The position numbers and the translations under genes were made by a program. From Mercenaria mercenaria (Eukaryota > Mollusca > Bivalvia > Venerida > Veneridae): a stretch of 64,000 nucleotides of DNA. Positions 46,091 to 58,974 of the stretch are shown here, in pieces. The DNA lies in NCBI RefSeq assembly GCF_021730395.1, contig NW_026461059.1, positions 1 to 64,000 on the forward strand, in the 5' to 3' direction. Every line of letters begins with the position of its first letter. Position 1 is the first letter of the stretch. The notes under the pieces are model-generated. The model did no database searches. It saw nothing but the letters and a program-made list of their open reading frames with translations, and was not told where the DNA came from.

Positions 46091-46655
46091 CTCTGTGATA
46101 TATTGATTAGGATGTCGGTCGGCGTGTTAAATTTGTCGTTTTTTCGTGTTGTCGTGTTTTCGTGTTGGCGGGGCGAAATGGCAGAAATCAGTCACCATAG
46201 CCACCACTTATTCACATAAATAAGTGGATATTGTGACAGCCAGCTAGCTTAAAATAGTTTATATTGAAGACGATAGGGGCGAACTCGCATCTATGAGTTG
46301 GAGGAGAACAAAATTGATAATGTCTATTTTGAATAAATGTTAAAATTCTTGTTATCATAACATATCTGACTAACTGAAAAAAAAATCAAGATATCTAGAT
46401 AACGTAAATGAATATATGGATAGCAGTAGTGGACACTAAAAGGTAGTTTTGTCCTGTTAAGATACTTAAGTTGGTAGCTCGAAACTTTTCTACTTGCTAA
46501 ATGATAACTGAATAAGTGACATCTGTAGGAAAACTTCGAAATAGATAAGTGTGTATGTGGTTGGCAGAAATAAGCCATCACAACCTTCGGAGTAAAACAA
46601 TATAATTCGAGTTTATTCGGGGCCGGACTTCTGTTGAAATTGAACTGGGAATTAC
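46091..46655. other. Intergenic sequence, nothing recognised
   Basis: Clean unique sequence without gene or RNA signal. An open frame near 46324–46662 on the minus strand shows no family resemblance. Confidence 0.45.
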
Positions 46656-46707
46656 GATCCATGCTGGTTGCAAACGCACTATGTTGGTTTTCTCATGGCG
46701 CGGCTCA
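46656..46707. mobile_element. Solitary end of the foldback MITE family
   Basis: GATCCATGCTGGTTGCAAAC through CTCATGGCGCGGCTCA matches the right end of 40882–41100. The rest of the element is absent. Confidence 0.85.
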
Positions 46708-47397
46708 ATTATGTATATTTGCCTTGTAAAGTTGTCTCCTATTGGTGTAATGTGTTTGCTGTGTTTGAAAACTGCCCTCTTTCATAACATAAATTCTAGT
46801 CTATGATTACTGTCTAAAAAGAAATTATACATTTCGATGAATATGCATTTTTACCAGCAGAGCATTTTCATGCATTTTTTTTAAAAATCACTGCAGGACA
46901 ATGAATATATATATATATTCACTTATATTTGCCAATGTTAACACATATATGGGCGACTCCTCGTATACTTTTAATGGGAGGATAGTGCAAGATACAGAAG
47001 ACGCTCAAATTCCAGAATCGTCCCTGGTTTTTTAGCGCGACAGGTGTAAAGTGGACTTACTGGGAATAAGATAGTGTATACTTGGGAATAAGGTAATGTT
47101 TGTCCGTTCTGATAGTTCAGTCAAGAGGAGATTTTTTTTCTTTTTTTTTTACTGTATTTACAGTATTTTATTATACATTTTGACAAAATTTGCTACATTT
47201 TATGTGTATTGAAAAAAAAAGTGTTATCAAACGAATTTCTCCCGCAATGCAAACGATGTAAACAGGGGGTCGTCTCATTCACGCGAAAATTACTTAAATG
47301 AAGTATCATTATTCATATGTTTTTCGTCCGATATTTTGGTGGAACTAAAATAGTTCTTGGGAAACATGTGATTAGATATACATGTTTCGATTTATGG

Positions 47398-47562
47398 AAC
47401 ACGTCATAATGTATAGGCATTAAATCTCTTGCATTGAGTGTACGCACGCATTGAATGTACACGATTAAACCTGTGTTAAACCTAACCCTAACCTTTAGTC
47501 AGTATATAGTACACTTAATACGTGCGTACATCCAATAGGGGCGATTTAATGTTGACGTGTTA
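47398..47562. mobile_element. Small foldback MITE with telomere-like centre
   Basis: The ends AACACGTCA and TGACGTGTT are inverted, and the arms continue through CATTAAATC and GTGTACGCACG, each repeated in inverse. The loop carries CCTAACCCTAACC, two copies of the animal telomere hexamer. Confidence 0.65.
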
Positions 47563-49400
47563 TAATGGAAGTCTATGGAAAAACAATTGATGGTCTCTAA
47601 CCTATGAAGCACCACTTTTATCAAAATGTTATTAATTTTTATTTTGGAGAAGAGGGGAATCGAACTCACAACCCCTGATTTACCTGGTAAAATGACTGAA
47701 GATTTTCTCCTGCTTCAAAACTGATATAATATTAAAATATTTAGACTTAATTAAACAATAAATAAGAAACTGATGGCCTTTTATGCGATTTCCGGGGTTT
47801 CCAAACATGATGATGCATAGATCTATGTCAAAATGCTCATTTTCACCTCGCTAATGGCTCATTGTCACAGGGGCAAAATAAAATGAAAATGGCTTTTTTT
47901 TTCAGAAACATTATCATTGTAATAAATTTTTAAGTGTATAAAATTTTTACTGTATCCCAGACCTTTACGTTACTTCCACCTGTGGTTACCGGACCCCTAG
48001 CCACTTCCTAATTTTTATACTTTTCCCCTCCAATCCCAAGCTTAGATGCTTAGAAATTGAAATGATATTAAGATATCTACGTAAAACCATTGTTGATCGC
48101 GGCCGATCATTTTGAATAGGACAAGTATATGTGCGCTGGGGAATATATTTCATGAAGGACATGTGAATTCTTTACTTGTGGGTGAAACAGGTCTCATAAG
48201 CGTAAATGCGACTAGCTTCTACTGATTATAAAACATACCGTACGATTTGTTGTGAATTAACTGTTGTTGTACTTTTAGTAGTTCAACCGCTACCCCTGTT
48301 TAAGAGCAACATTTAAATCAAAGGCCTGAAGGGCCTGAGAGTCGGCCAATGATTGATGTACTGGTAGTATAGTCTACCAGTTTCAGTTTGGTTTTAGTTT
48401 TTTCCCTCAACTGAACAGAGATTTTGTTACAATAGATGAAATGGACATTCAATTGATGCCTAGTAAAACTTTGATTGACATTATACAAGTATTTAAACCC
48501 AATATATTTCTCTAAAATTGAAGAGTGGTTCGCAAAAATAAAAATGTTGAAAGTACAAACTACAATTTGACAGGTGACACTAAGATACTGCCCATGACTA
48601 TAAATATTTTTCCAGTAAACATTTGCCTCCGGCATTACCAAAACAGGCAATTATCGGCTGGTATATATTCGCACATGATAAAATTTGAATATGAAAATTT
48701 ATATATTGAAATTTTATAGCGCGGATTGCCACATACAATTTGTAACGGATGGACGAAAGAACTGTTCAAATATTTTACAGATAAGGGGCCTGGCAATAAC
48801 CGTGTCACACGCTAGGTATTGTTCAATCATATTATAAGGGATGTGAATTTAAAGTATAATTACTTTTGCGTTTAAAGACATGTAAATGTTGCTGAGTGTC
48901 AATATATAGTGTCATGAATGTTTACACTGACAGGAAAATTGCGCATTCGAAACTAAGAGAAGTTACTCGGACTAGCTACCAATTTCGGAAAAGATAACCA
49001 ATATTAATAAATGCAGTTCTTTTTTAGTTAAAACCATCATTTATTCTATTTCAGACCTGTTAACCCCTTCAAAACCATGTCAGTAGTCCCCAAGTCTATG
49101 TACTTTCAATTATCTGTTTTGATTCATGTAGACAGACAGGCCCAGACTAGGCTGAAAAAATGTTTGAGCCATTTTTACGTGGTCGGTAGCAGGGTGGGTT
49201 TGGGGAGGGGCGTTCCTTCCCGCTTTGAACTGCAGTCAGATTTTGAAATGGGCATTGTGGCAGGTGGTAAAAGGGCAAATGTATCAAACTGTAAAGTGGC
49301 AATATGGGGGGGGGGGGGGGGGGGGGGTGTGGGAGGATACCCCCTCCTGCAATTAGGGTTTGGGATATCACCACAAGGAAATTTTGAAAATGTAGACCCT
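47563..49400. other. Intergenic sequence with a 22-G run
   Basis: No gene recognised. A G run lies near 49306–49327. A minus-strand box-B-like GTTCGATTCCCC near 47655 hints at another SINE scrap. Confidence 0.4.
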
Positions 49401-49463
49401 TGATACAGCCTTTGGTGCGATTTCTAACTGAAAATTTTATGTTTCAATTTCTAAATATTACCT

Positions 49464-50727
49464 CTAGATTCTTTTTAGTATTACAATATTCAAAGTATGA
49501 ATGACTGTCACTTCATATTTTTACTTTCAGGTCATGCCTCAGCACTAGAATATAAGTCTGATATTGATTCTATGTATGTATTATAAAAATAAATTCTAGA
49601 ATCATTTCTGTTACAATAATATCTATCATGTCTGTTACTTTAATGTTTAAATTTCATAACACAGCTCGATATTTACCCAAAATATTATATACGGATATGA
49701 TTACACTTTCTTTTATATCGCCAAAATCTTCAGTTTCAACAATATGTTTTACAAATTGTGATGATATGAAGACAGTTTAGCAGCAATTGGCAATATCTGA
49801 CATTGAAGTTTACGGTGAAATTATTTAAATCATTTCATAAAAAAAAATGTTTCGTTTCGTCAAAGCACTCTAACATAGACGATCTACTTTCGATTTTAAA
49901 AACTACAAGAAAATACAATTTAATGTTTCGCCGATTTGTTTATTTCTCGAAAAATAAGAAATAATATCATTTTTAAAATCAGTAGTAATTAAACAAATCA
50001 GTAAGAGCTCTTTCTCGGGATAATTTATCCGCTTACTGACTGCAAAAATCAAGCCATGTGTCATCATGAAAAGCAGAATGGGTGACGGTTTCATTTTTTT
50101 GCGAACCTGAATCGTAAGCAAATTATCCAAACCAGTCAAAATTCAAGAAAGGTTACGATCTAGATTCTTTCTAGTATTACAATATCCAAAGTATGACTGT
50201 CACTTCATCTTTTTACTTTCAGATCATGCCTCAGGACTAGAATACCAGTCTGGCATAGATTATATGTAGGTGTAATAAAAATAAATTGTAGAATCATTTC
50301 TGTTACAATAATATCTATCATGTATGTTACATGAATGTTAAAATTTCATAACACAGCTCGATATTTACCCAAAATATTATTTCCGGATACGATTACACTT
50401 TTCTCCATTTTCAACTATTTTACAAATTGTGATGATACGAAGACATTTAGCAGTAATTGGCAGTATCTGACATTGAGGTTTACGGTTAAATTACCTCTTA
50501 TTTAAATCTTTTCATAAAAAAGTTCTTTCGTTTCGTGAAAGCAGCCAAACATAGACGATCTACTTTCGATTTCAAAAACTACAAGAAAATACAATTTAAT
50601 GTTTCGCCGATTTGTTTATTTCTCGAAAAATAAGAATTAAAATCATTTTTAATATCTGTAGTAACTAAACAAACCAGTAAGAGCTTCTTCTTCCGATAAT
50701 TTATCCGTTTACTGACTGCAAAATTCA
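49464..50727 (+). repeat. Direct duplication, two copies of about 0.58 kb
   Basis: 49464–50050 and 50160–50727 share long phrases: TAGTATTACAATAT, CAGCTCGATATTTACCCAAA, TGATGATA and AATTTATCCG. The offset is 696 bp. The second copy lacks a short stretch near 49715. Neither has coding capacity. Confidence 0.9.
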
Positions 50728-50956
50728 TGTGTGTGTGTAGAAACCCACGCAAAGTTTATAGAAATCATACGATGCGTGTATACGTTCAATGTGGGAGAAT
50801 TAAGGCTGATCGGGATCGGCTATGTTACCTAACGCATTCAGACGATTCAAATTTTGTTTTTAAAAAAGCATTCTGTGCATTTCTGTATTTTATATACGTT
50901 TTTATACGCTTAGAAATTATTAGACATGCGTATTTGCATTATTTCTATACGTAATT

Positions 50957-52241
50957 CAGGCACGTGTCCAGGTGGGGGGCCAGGGGGCCCGGGCCCCCCC
51001 AGCTGGCTGGCTAGTTACGATTTTTATTACTATGGGCCCCTCAATTAACAAATTTATACACCAGCGCAACTGGCTTGATTTGACAGCAATACACAGGCTA
51101 AAGAGCCATAAAACCGTGTCCAGTTTAAAAGTTTATCTGTGCATGCTTCATTGATCGCTTGATCGGTACTTGATTGGGTAGTGGAGAAACTATTATGTAT
51201 TTTACTCTTTGGAAGTGTTATAAAATGATCATTACATTGTTGGTTTTGTTAAGTAAATCATAAAATGAATTTGAAAATTGAAACATTATGATGGTTGTAT
51301 TTTGTTTTTACATTAAGGCACATTTCCCAAATTTATTAAATTGATACATATTTATCCTATCTTTTTATTTTACAACAATTATGAATTTGAAACTACTGTA
51401 TCAATTTTACTCTTTTGGGTCCAATAACATTACTTAAAAACTCTCATAGTTTTAAAAATAGTTCCTCAGTAAATCTTACAAAACGTATCTAAAACTCGTT
51501 ACTTATGCAGGGTTTTATACATAAAAATATCTAATATGTGCTGTGATGTTATAGTTTGTACAGTCAAAGAAGTATAAAATACACATCTATTTATTTTTAT
51601 AGATCTTTGGTACAGGAGTTCATTGTTATTTGAAATCTGTGATGTAAATAGTAATTGTCATAATACTTCGTTTGTTTTGTTGGAAATCTAAAAACATTTG
51701 GCCATGTTGCAAATAGGATACCCTTAATAATTAGACTAGCCACTAGACTGATAATTACGATATTTCTATGATTTTTTTTTTATGTTCATAGAGACAAAGG
51801 CCAGTCTATTCTAGAGATTTTCTAAGAGGACTGATGTTAAAATTGTAATATTGGACATAGTATATAGACTGGCTCAGTTCACTACATGAAATCATAAAAA
51901 TGTGAAAAAAAATCATCATAGTCTAGGAGCTAGTCTACTTAATAATCATCTTAAAACTTCAACATTTTTTTTCAACTGGGTATCATACAGAAAAATAAGT
52001 CCATACACTGTGACTGTACAATCATACATACATTGAAAAGGCTTGATGAAATGATTAAAAAGTAGACTTTTCCTTAAATATATAATACATTCATGCATCC
52101 TTAAAGATGTTTCAGGTAGCAGGAAAATGCATCTATTCATGTGCCATATTTAAAAAATTCACAATCGGGGAGGGGGTACCCCCTCCCGAACCCACCCCAG
52201 GTAGGGCCCCCCCCCAGCAATCAAATCCTGCACACGGGCCT
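50957..52241. mobile_element. Non-autonomous hAT-like element
   Basis: Inverted ends CAGGCACGTGTCCAGG and the reverse complement of CAGGCCCGTGTGCAGG (14/16) bound 1.29 kb with G- and C-runs just inside both ends, as in many animal hAT elements. TAATT flanks both sides. No transposase frame is present. Confidence 0.65.
51724..51947. mobile_element. MITE nested in the hAT-like element
   Basis: TTAGACTAGCCACTAGACTG at the left matches the reverse complement of CATAGTCTAGGAGCTAGTCT at the right, with further inner pairing. It lies wholly inside 50957–52241. Confidence 0.65.
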
Positions 52242-52489
52242 GTAATTTACGCTAATACGCATCTTATCTGGAGCCCTGTGGAACTATTTTTTGTCTTTCG
52301 CTGGATGTTACCCAAGCTTTGTAAGCCTGCGCAATTCATAAAATGCACATTTATGCTTAATGAGTTACATTCGAGTATTGCACAATTACAAGTCATAAAT
52401 ATGACAGATTACATCGTATATTGGTCATAGCAAAGGGAATTCACACAACTTAACTTCATTCATGCAGTGAACTGTTTGAAGTTTGAGAA

Positions 52490-53519
52490 ATCTAATGGAA
52501 ACTAATCCCTTCACTGGGGTTTTTTTGGGCCCTTTTAAAGACTTGGGGAATCGCGGGATAGAAAGGGACTGTCAAAGATTTCATCTTTTTAGCCGACCAA
52601 AAAAAACCTTTTTTTTTTTTCCTAAAGAAAAAGTAATTTAGACTCGCCCAGTTTAATAAACCCGACGCATACAAAGCCTTACTTCACCCGATTTACATTG
52701 GGAACATTTTCACGCGTTTCGGGCTTTTTTGTATTTTTAAACAGGGGGTTTTTTGAACCGCCCCAAAGAGGGTTAAAATTTTTGCCCTCTTTTTTTATTT
52801 TTTTTTTAAAAAAAAAGTTCTGCTTTTTTTTTAAATTTTTTTTCCCCCCTTTTCTTGAAAAAAACAAATGAGTTTGTACACTGTTCAGAAAATTTTGTGC
52901 TCTTTTAAAATTTAAAACCCAAATACAAGTACAAAACTGAAAATAAAAACCAAAACATTTGGTCACCAGGGGGGGGGGCCCCCCCCCATAGGGGGGGGGG
53001 GGGGGGGGGGGGGGACGGGGGCCCGGCCCCCCATCGGGAAAAAAATTTTTAAAAAAAGGGAAAAAAACAAGGGAAAAAAAATTTTTTTTCGAAAAAGGAA
53101 CATTAGGATTTGCATTTTAAATTAAAATCTTGTTTAAAAACTTTTTTTCCCACCCGATAAAATTTCCTATTTTTTATCAAAAAGAAACTAAGAATTTTCC
53201 CCTTCAAAAAAGTTATTTTATCTTTTTCCCCCCCCAAAATTTAACATTTTAGTCCATAAAACGCCCCCAGAATGAAAAAAATAAAGTGTTTAAATTTTAA
53301 AAATTTTTTCCGGGGGGGTGGGGCGGGGGATGGGCCCCCCTTTGGAAAAAATTTGGGCCCAAATGCCTGAAAGTCTTTATCCCTGTCCAGTATTGGAATT
53401 ATGGAAAACGCTTTTTCCCTGCAAAAATGAAAATTTTCGCAACTTCTTTTCCGGGTTTTAAAAAATTTTGGGCCCCGCGAAAAACCATTTTCTTTATAAG
53501 AAATTATAACCCTCATTAC
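52490..53519. other. Start of the second degraded zone
   Basis: Base quality drops within a few bases of 52490. G/C runs lie at 52970–53015. No gene is supportable. Confidence 0.6.
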
Positions 53520-56500
53520 CGTAAAATTTCCGGGTTTCCCGGGAAATAACCGTCCCTCTCTTGAAGGGGCTGACTAGATCCGGGAAAAGGGCCCTTTTCC
53601 CGTAAATTTTTGTCGGAAAAGGGCCTAACATGATGGGGAAAGGGCCTGCCAATTTTTTATTTTTGGGAAAATTGTTTTAAAACTTTTTCCCTTCATTTTT
53701 CATTATGACAAAAAAAGAAAAAAAATTTAAAGAAAAAAATTTATCAATTTGTTTTTTTTTTAAATAAAAAATACGAGTATTAATACTGAATTTTAAATGA
53801 AAAAATAGATAAATAGGGGTCATGAAAAAAACCCGCGTTGACCCGGGAAAGGGCTTAAATGATGGGAAAAAGGGCCTCCCTAAAATGTTTATTTTTGGAA
53901 AACTAATTTTATTATTTTTTCCCCCTTTCATTTAACAAATAAAAAAAATTATTTAAGAAAAAAAAATTACCCAATTTTCGTTTTTTGTAAATGAATTAGG
54001 GAAAAAATAGGGTTTCTTGACAAAAAACCGCGTGTTTGGGAAAAAGGGTTTAAATGTGGGAAAGGGCCTGCTATAGGGTTTTTTTTGGGAAATTGTTTTT
54101 TTCTTTCTTCATTTTCATTTATCAAATCAAAAAGAAAAAAACATACAAAAAAAAGATATATAAATTTTTGATTTTTAATGAATTATAGCAAAAAAAGCCC
54201 CAGTACAAAAACGCGCGATGGGAAAGAGTTTAACATGAGGGAAAAGGCCCCTGTTATATGTTTTTTTTTGGAAATTATTTATTTTTTCTTCATTTTTTAA
54301 ATTTACCCAATAAAAAAGAAAAAAACAAAAAAAAAAATAACTTTATTTTTTTTTAAATGAATTATTGAAAATATAGTGAATTAACGCGTCAGTACAAAAA
54401 ACTAAATGTATTTTAGTTTTTTTTTAAAAACCCCTTTAAAATTTGCACTTTAAAAGAGATGATAAAAAATCCCAGATCTCCCTTAAATATTTAAAAATGT
54501 ATTTTTTGGGAAATTTAAAAAAACAAATTTTCTTGCAATTTTTTTTTTAAAGTTTTTTTGCTCATCGTTCTTTTTAAAAGTACCTTAAAATTTGTTTTAA
54601 ACGAACGGACGGGGTTATTCATATTCCCCCTATAAATCAAAAAAGTTGAGAAAAACTGATTGCTCCCCGTGTAAATCAAAATTTTTTAAAAAAGGAAAGA
54701 TTTTTTTAGGGGTTTACGTTGACAAAATAATTTGCCATTGAGAAAATTTAAAGTTTTAAATTAAATTTAATATAAAAATATAAACCCTGGGGACCGATTT
54801 CAAAAACGAAAAACCATTCGAATAATAATGCTATTTTGGGTGACATTTTCGTTAAAACGCCTAGAAAAGCATCCAGTGGCAATAGCTTTTTAAAATTTAA
54901 AAATGTGCCTCTTTGGGGTACGGGAATGTCAAAAAGAAAAACCCATTCGGGCCCAAATGTATGATAGTTTAATTAAAGGAAAAACCCAAAGGTAAGAAGA
55001 AAAAATTTCTTTTTTTGAAAAATATTTAAAATATTTCTTTGGGTGAAAGAAAAGACTTTATAAACTTTTTGCTAATTAAGTAAAAAAAAATATTTACAAT
55101 TTGAAAACCCAAAAAGAAATATCATAATCATATTTTTAAGTGAACAAAACCCTGTGCGTTGGTGCCTTTCCCAAAGGCACGTGCAAATATAAACCCCTGT
55201 TACCCTTTAAAGTTTTTTACTCCCGCAAAGTTCCCAAAAAAAAATTTTAAATAGCTTCTTACCTTTTCAAAGTTGGTATGTAAAAATAAACGTGTAGTGT
55301 TTCAACATTATTAAAAAAATTTAATAAATATAAAAAAAAAAGCATCAAACGGACGTTTAGAAAAACATTAAGATTGGATATCCCAATTATTTTTTTTTTT
55401 ATCTCGAATACGTAAAATTTTTTAAAAACCCGTATACGATAATGTTTTTTTAAATACATATGTTTTATTTTGGGTATGTTTTCTTAAATTTCGGAGGAAA
55501 CAACTTGCCAACTACTGTTCGCCGGCTGATATAATTTTTCGGGTTTTTAAAACATTTCTTGTGCAAAAATAAAAATACAAACCCAATGTAATTTTTTTTT
55601 TTTTTTTAAAAATTTTTCAATTGCAGGAATAACGACAAGTATTTAAAATTAGATAAAAGCTTATATATTAAAATGCACTTACCTCAAAGAATATACAAAT
55701 TTGTTTCAACCCGGGCCCTGCAAAAAGGGACACCCCTGCAAAGCTAAGAATTTAGGTGACTTTTTTAAACCCAATCAAATTTAGCGGATTGGTTTTAAAA
55801 AAAGCAATTAAATCAATAAAGGCTATTATTGTCCAAAAGGAAAAATGTATAAAAATATTGTTATAATAAAAAAACATTTTTTTGTCCAGGCACTTGTGGC
55901 TTACAAATAACTGTTTTTTGATATAATCAATAGGTGTGATAAACCAAAACAAACCTTTCAGGACTAAAACAAGGCCCTGTTTGTTTCGCCCCTTTTTTCA
56001 AAGGCCCGGGCTTTTCCCATCGCGCGGGGTTTTGCACGGAAAAATGTTTTGTGTTTAGTTTTATTTAAAAAACGATAATTTATCTTTTTTTTTAAATTTA
56101 AATTTTTTTTTGTTAAACGAAATACGAAATATGAAGAAACAAAATTTAAAAAATTTCAAAAATAAACATGTGCCCGACCCTTTCCCATCATGGGTTTGGC
56201 CCTTCTCGTTAAACGTTTGTTTATGTCAAAAACCCAAAATTTTGTCTATAATTCATTTAAAAACAAAATAGCTATTTTTATTAAAACATAATTTATTTTC
56301 TTTTTTATTTCTAAAAAAGGAAAAAAATTTAATAAAAAAATAAAAAAAGTTCCCAAAAATAAAAAAACAGCAGGCCCCCTTTCCGGGTCAAAGTTAAACC
56401 CCTTTTCCCCCATGTTTAAACCCCTTTTGGATCAGCGCGGTTTATGTCAAAGACCCGTATTTTTTCTATAATTCCCTTTAAAAAACGAGGATTACTAAAA

Positions 56501-57060
56501 TTTTTTTATTTTAAATTTTTTTTTTTTCATTTTTTAAATTTAAAAAATGAAGTAATAATTAAAAAATTTCCAAAAATAAACCCTTACAAGGGCCCCCCCG
56601 ATCATGTTAGCCTTCCCAAAACAGGCGGTTTATGTCATGAAAAAGTATTTTTTTTTAAAAATTTAAAAAAAAAAAAATTTATAACTTTTTTTTGTAAATT
56701 TTTTTTCTTTTATTTTTGTAATAATGAAAAAGAAGAAATAATTAAATAAAATTTTTTAAAAATAAAAATGTGACAGGCCCTTTTCGCAAAATGTTAAGCC
56801 CTTTTTTCCCATCACCGGGTTTAAATTTATGATCGTATTTTGGGCTATAATTTATTTTAAAAAAAAAAAAAAAAAACTTTTTTTTTTTGTAATTTTTTTT
56901 TCTTTTTTTAGTAAAAATTTAAAAAATAAGAAATAATTTAAATAAATTTCCCGTAAAAAACATATGGGAGGCCCTTTTTATCATTTAAATCCCTTTTTTT
57001 TCCCCGGGAAAAGGGCCCCCTTCCCCTATTTTAGTCCCTAGCGTCTCCCGGGAAACTTAC
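53520..57060. mobile_element. Foldback-type element with inverted tandem arrays
   Basis: Left array (about 53560–54430) has four to five units of about 185–225 bp marked by GGGAAAGGGCTT…GGGAAA…GGGCCT. Right array (about 55975–57010) has about six units with the reverse mark, AGGCCC…TTTCCCATCATG. Outer ends TTTCCCGGGAAAT and TCTCCCGGGAAAC are themselves inverted. The core 54430–55975 has no credible frame. Long tandem-repeat TIRs recall FB/Galileo-type foldback elements; the assignment is structural only and the sequence is degraded. Confidence 0.55.
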
Positions 57061-57438
57061 TTTGACCAAAACAAAACGTCTATAGAAAAATATGAATTTC
57101 CCCTTTCGACAGCAGGGCGTAGCCCACGCTGTAAAAAAAAAAATCGTTTAAAAATTTTTGGTTTTCATCAAAGTTTAAGGGGTTTTGTTTCATTGCTCAG
57201 AATTCTTTTTTTTTGACGTGGGGACCTTTAAATGTCAAAATAATGGGGTTTTTGCACCCTAGGGGTCGGTTTTTTTGGTTTTTGAAAAGTAAAAATGGAT
57301 TAAAATTTAGTTGGCTTTGGGATTGGGTTTTGAGGTCAGTATACAGTTAAAGTTTTTTCTTTTGGTAAACCCACAAATTTTTTAGGTAATTTTTCCCCCC
57401 TTTTTAGGGTTAGTGATTGAGGTTCTGGTAAAACCCGG

Positions 57439-57511
57439 GCCCGGTTTTTCTCAGTTGGGAGAGCACCTGACTTGCAAGCAGGGGGCGAAGGTTCGAGTCC
57501 TACACTGGGTA
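57439..57511 (+). repeat. tRNA-Lys-like copy 1 (degraded)
   Basis: Same 73-bp element as at 57830, but with GTTTTTCTCAG where the clean copy has GTTAGCTCAG and GGCGAAGG for GGTCGTAGG. The differences look like consensus errors at the edge of the degraded zone. Confidence 0.7.
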
Positions 57512-57829
57512 GATGATTTTCTCACCAAAATAAAAAATTGGCGACGAGGTAAATTGGAAAGTGCGGCTACAGTGGCCGTTTATGTAGAGCATGCAGTTTG
57601 CAGGGGCTATACTCTGTTGGAAGCTGAACAGTTGATGTCCCGCTCTGCAATTCCACTGTAAAGGAAGGCTACGTGTCCAGTTATATAGAGCATGCGGGAT
57701 TTGCAGAGGCTATACTCTGTTGGAAGCTGAACAGTTGATGCCTCGCTCTATGGTTTCACGATAAGGTTTAAGCCTTCAAAATTAAAGTGAGGAGGAGTGT
57801 AGTGATTCGAGGCTTCTGGTAAACCAGGA

Positions 57830-57902
57830 GCCCGGTTAGCTCAGTTGGTAGAGCACCTGACTTGCAAGCAGGGGGTCGTAGGTTCGAGTCCTACACTGGG
57901 TA
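57830..57902 (+). tRNA. tRNA-Lys-like sequence with TGC anticodon loop; probably a SINE head or tRNA pseudogene
   Basis: A 73-nt cloverleaf can be drawn: acceptor GCCCGGT with ACTGGGT, D arm GCTCAGTTGGTAGAGC, loop CTTGCAA, T arm GTAGGTTCGAGTCCTAC, A at 73. The body resembles tRNA-Lys, yet the loop reads TGC (Ala) and the Ala identity pair G3·U70 is absent. The anticodon stem has an A·G mismatch. TTTT follows 5 bp downstream. Confidence 0.45.
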
Positions 57903-58974
57903 GATGATTTTCTCACCAAAATACAACACTAGGTTCTTAGATACTCTAGCTGCGGGTTCTAGGTCAAATGGTTCTCCAGTTATTGATCGGAAATGAAGTG
58001 TGACTGATGGACAGGGCATAAACAATATGTCTCCCCCAGACCAATTTCTGCTATTTCAAATTCTTTAAATTTATAGTCGCCAAATATCCAACGTCAATTT
58101 TCGATTTTGAAAATTTGATGCTTTTTTTTTAAATACTCTGTATTCGCCTATGACATGTATGATAATAAAAAAATGTCAAGGCAATTCTCTTACCATTTTT
58201 TTTCAACAAATAGAAGTGGATTGAATCCAGCTTGGCAAAGAAAACAGCAGAATCTGCAGACAGGTAGAAGAGCAAGTTTCCCAGCATGCGCAGGTGTTTT
58301 TGTCAAATCACAGCTGGTAGTCAACATGGCGGCAATATGTCCAGCCACAGAGTACCCGTGGGTAATAGGCAGGTTTATCTGGGGGGGGGGGGGGGGGGGG
58401 GGGGTTAATGCATGTAGGGATAGAAAGGACCTCAGAGTGATCCATTCAGCTATCATCCTGTCACTTTAACCTGACAGTGTATTCTTTGTTAACTGACAAC
58501 ATCTTTTTGCACCAGATATATCCTCCTTTTTTAGGCCACATTTAAAAAAGCTTTTGTTTGCTGTCTCCCGACCCTACTTTTTATGCCCCCGAAGAGAGGC
58601 ATATAGTTTTTGAACTGTCTGTCGGTCTGTCTGTCCGCAATTTTTGTGTCCAGTCCATATCTTTGTCATCGATGGATGGATTTTTAATAACTTGGCATGA
58701 ATGTGTACCACAGTAAGACGACGTGCCGCACGCAAGACCCAGGTCGGTAGCTCAAAGTTCAAGGTCACACTTAGACGTTAAAGGTCATTTTTCATGATAC
58801 TGCATTCGTGTCCGGTCCATATCTTTGTCATCGATGGATGGATTTTCAAATAACTTGGCATGAGTGTGTACCACAGTAAGACGACGTGTCACGCGCAAGA
58901 TCCAAGTCCGTAGCTCAAAGGTCAAGGTCACACTTAGACGTTAAAGGTCATTTTTTGGTGGCTGCTGCCACCAG

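Larger units (their letters stand above)
57405..57925 (+). repeat. 391-bp direct duplication carrying the tRNA-like element
   Basis: TGATTCGAGGCTTCTGGTAA before and AGATGATTTTCTCACC after the tRNA-like sequence occur at both copies, 391 bp apart. Between them two 101-bp direct repeats share TAGAGCATGC and CTGTTGGAAGCTGAACAG (57585 and 57686). Confidence 0.8.

Noticed and set aside
47645-47700. Second tRNA-like element on the minus strand
   Set aside because: Only a box-B-like stretch is visible; no box A or arms.
57830-57902. Genuine tRNA-Ala(TGC) gene
   Set aside because: Lacks the G3·U70 identity pair, has a stem mismatch and occurs in a duplicated repeat unit.
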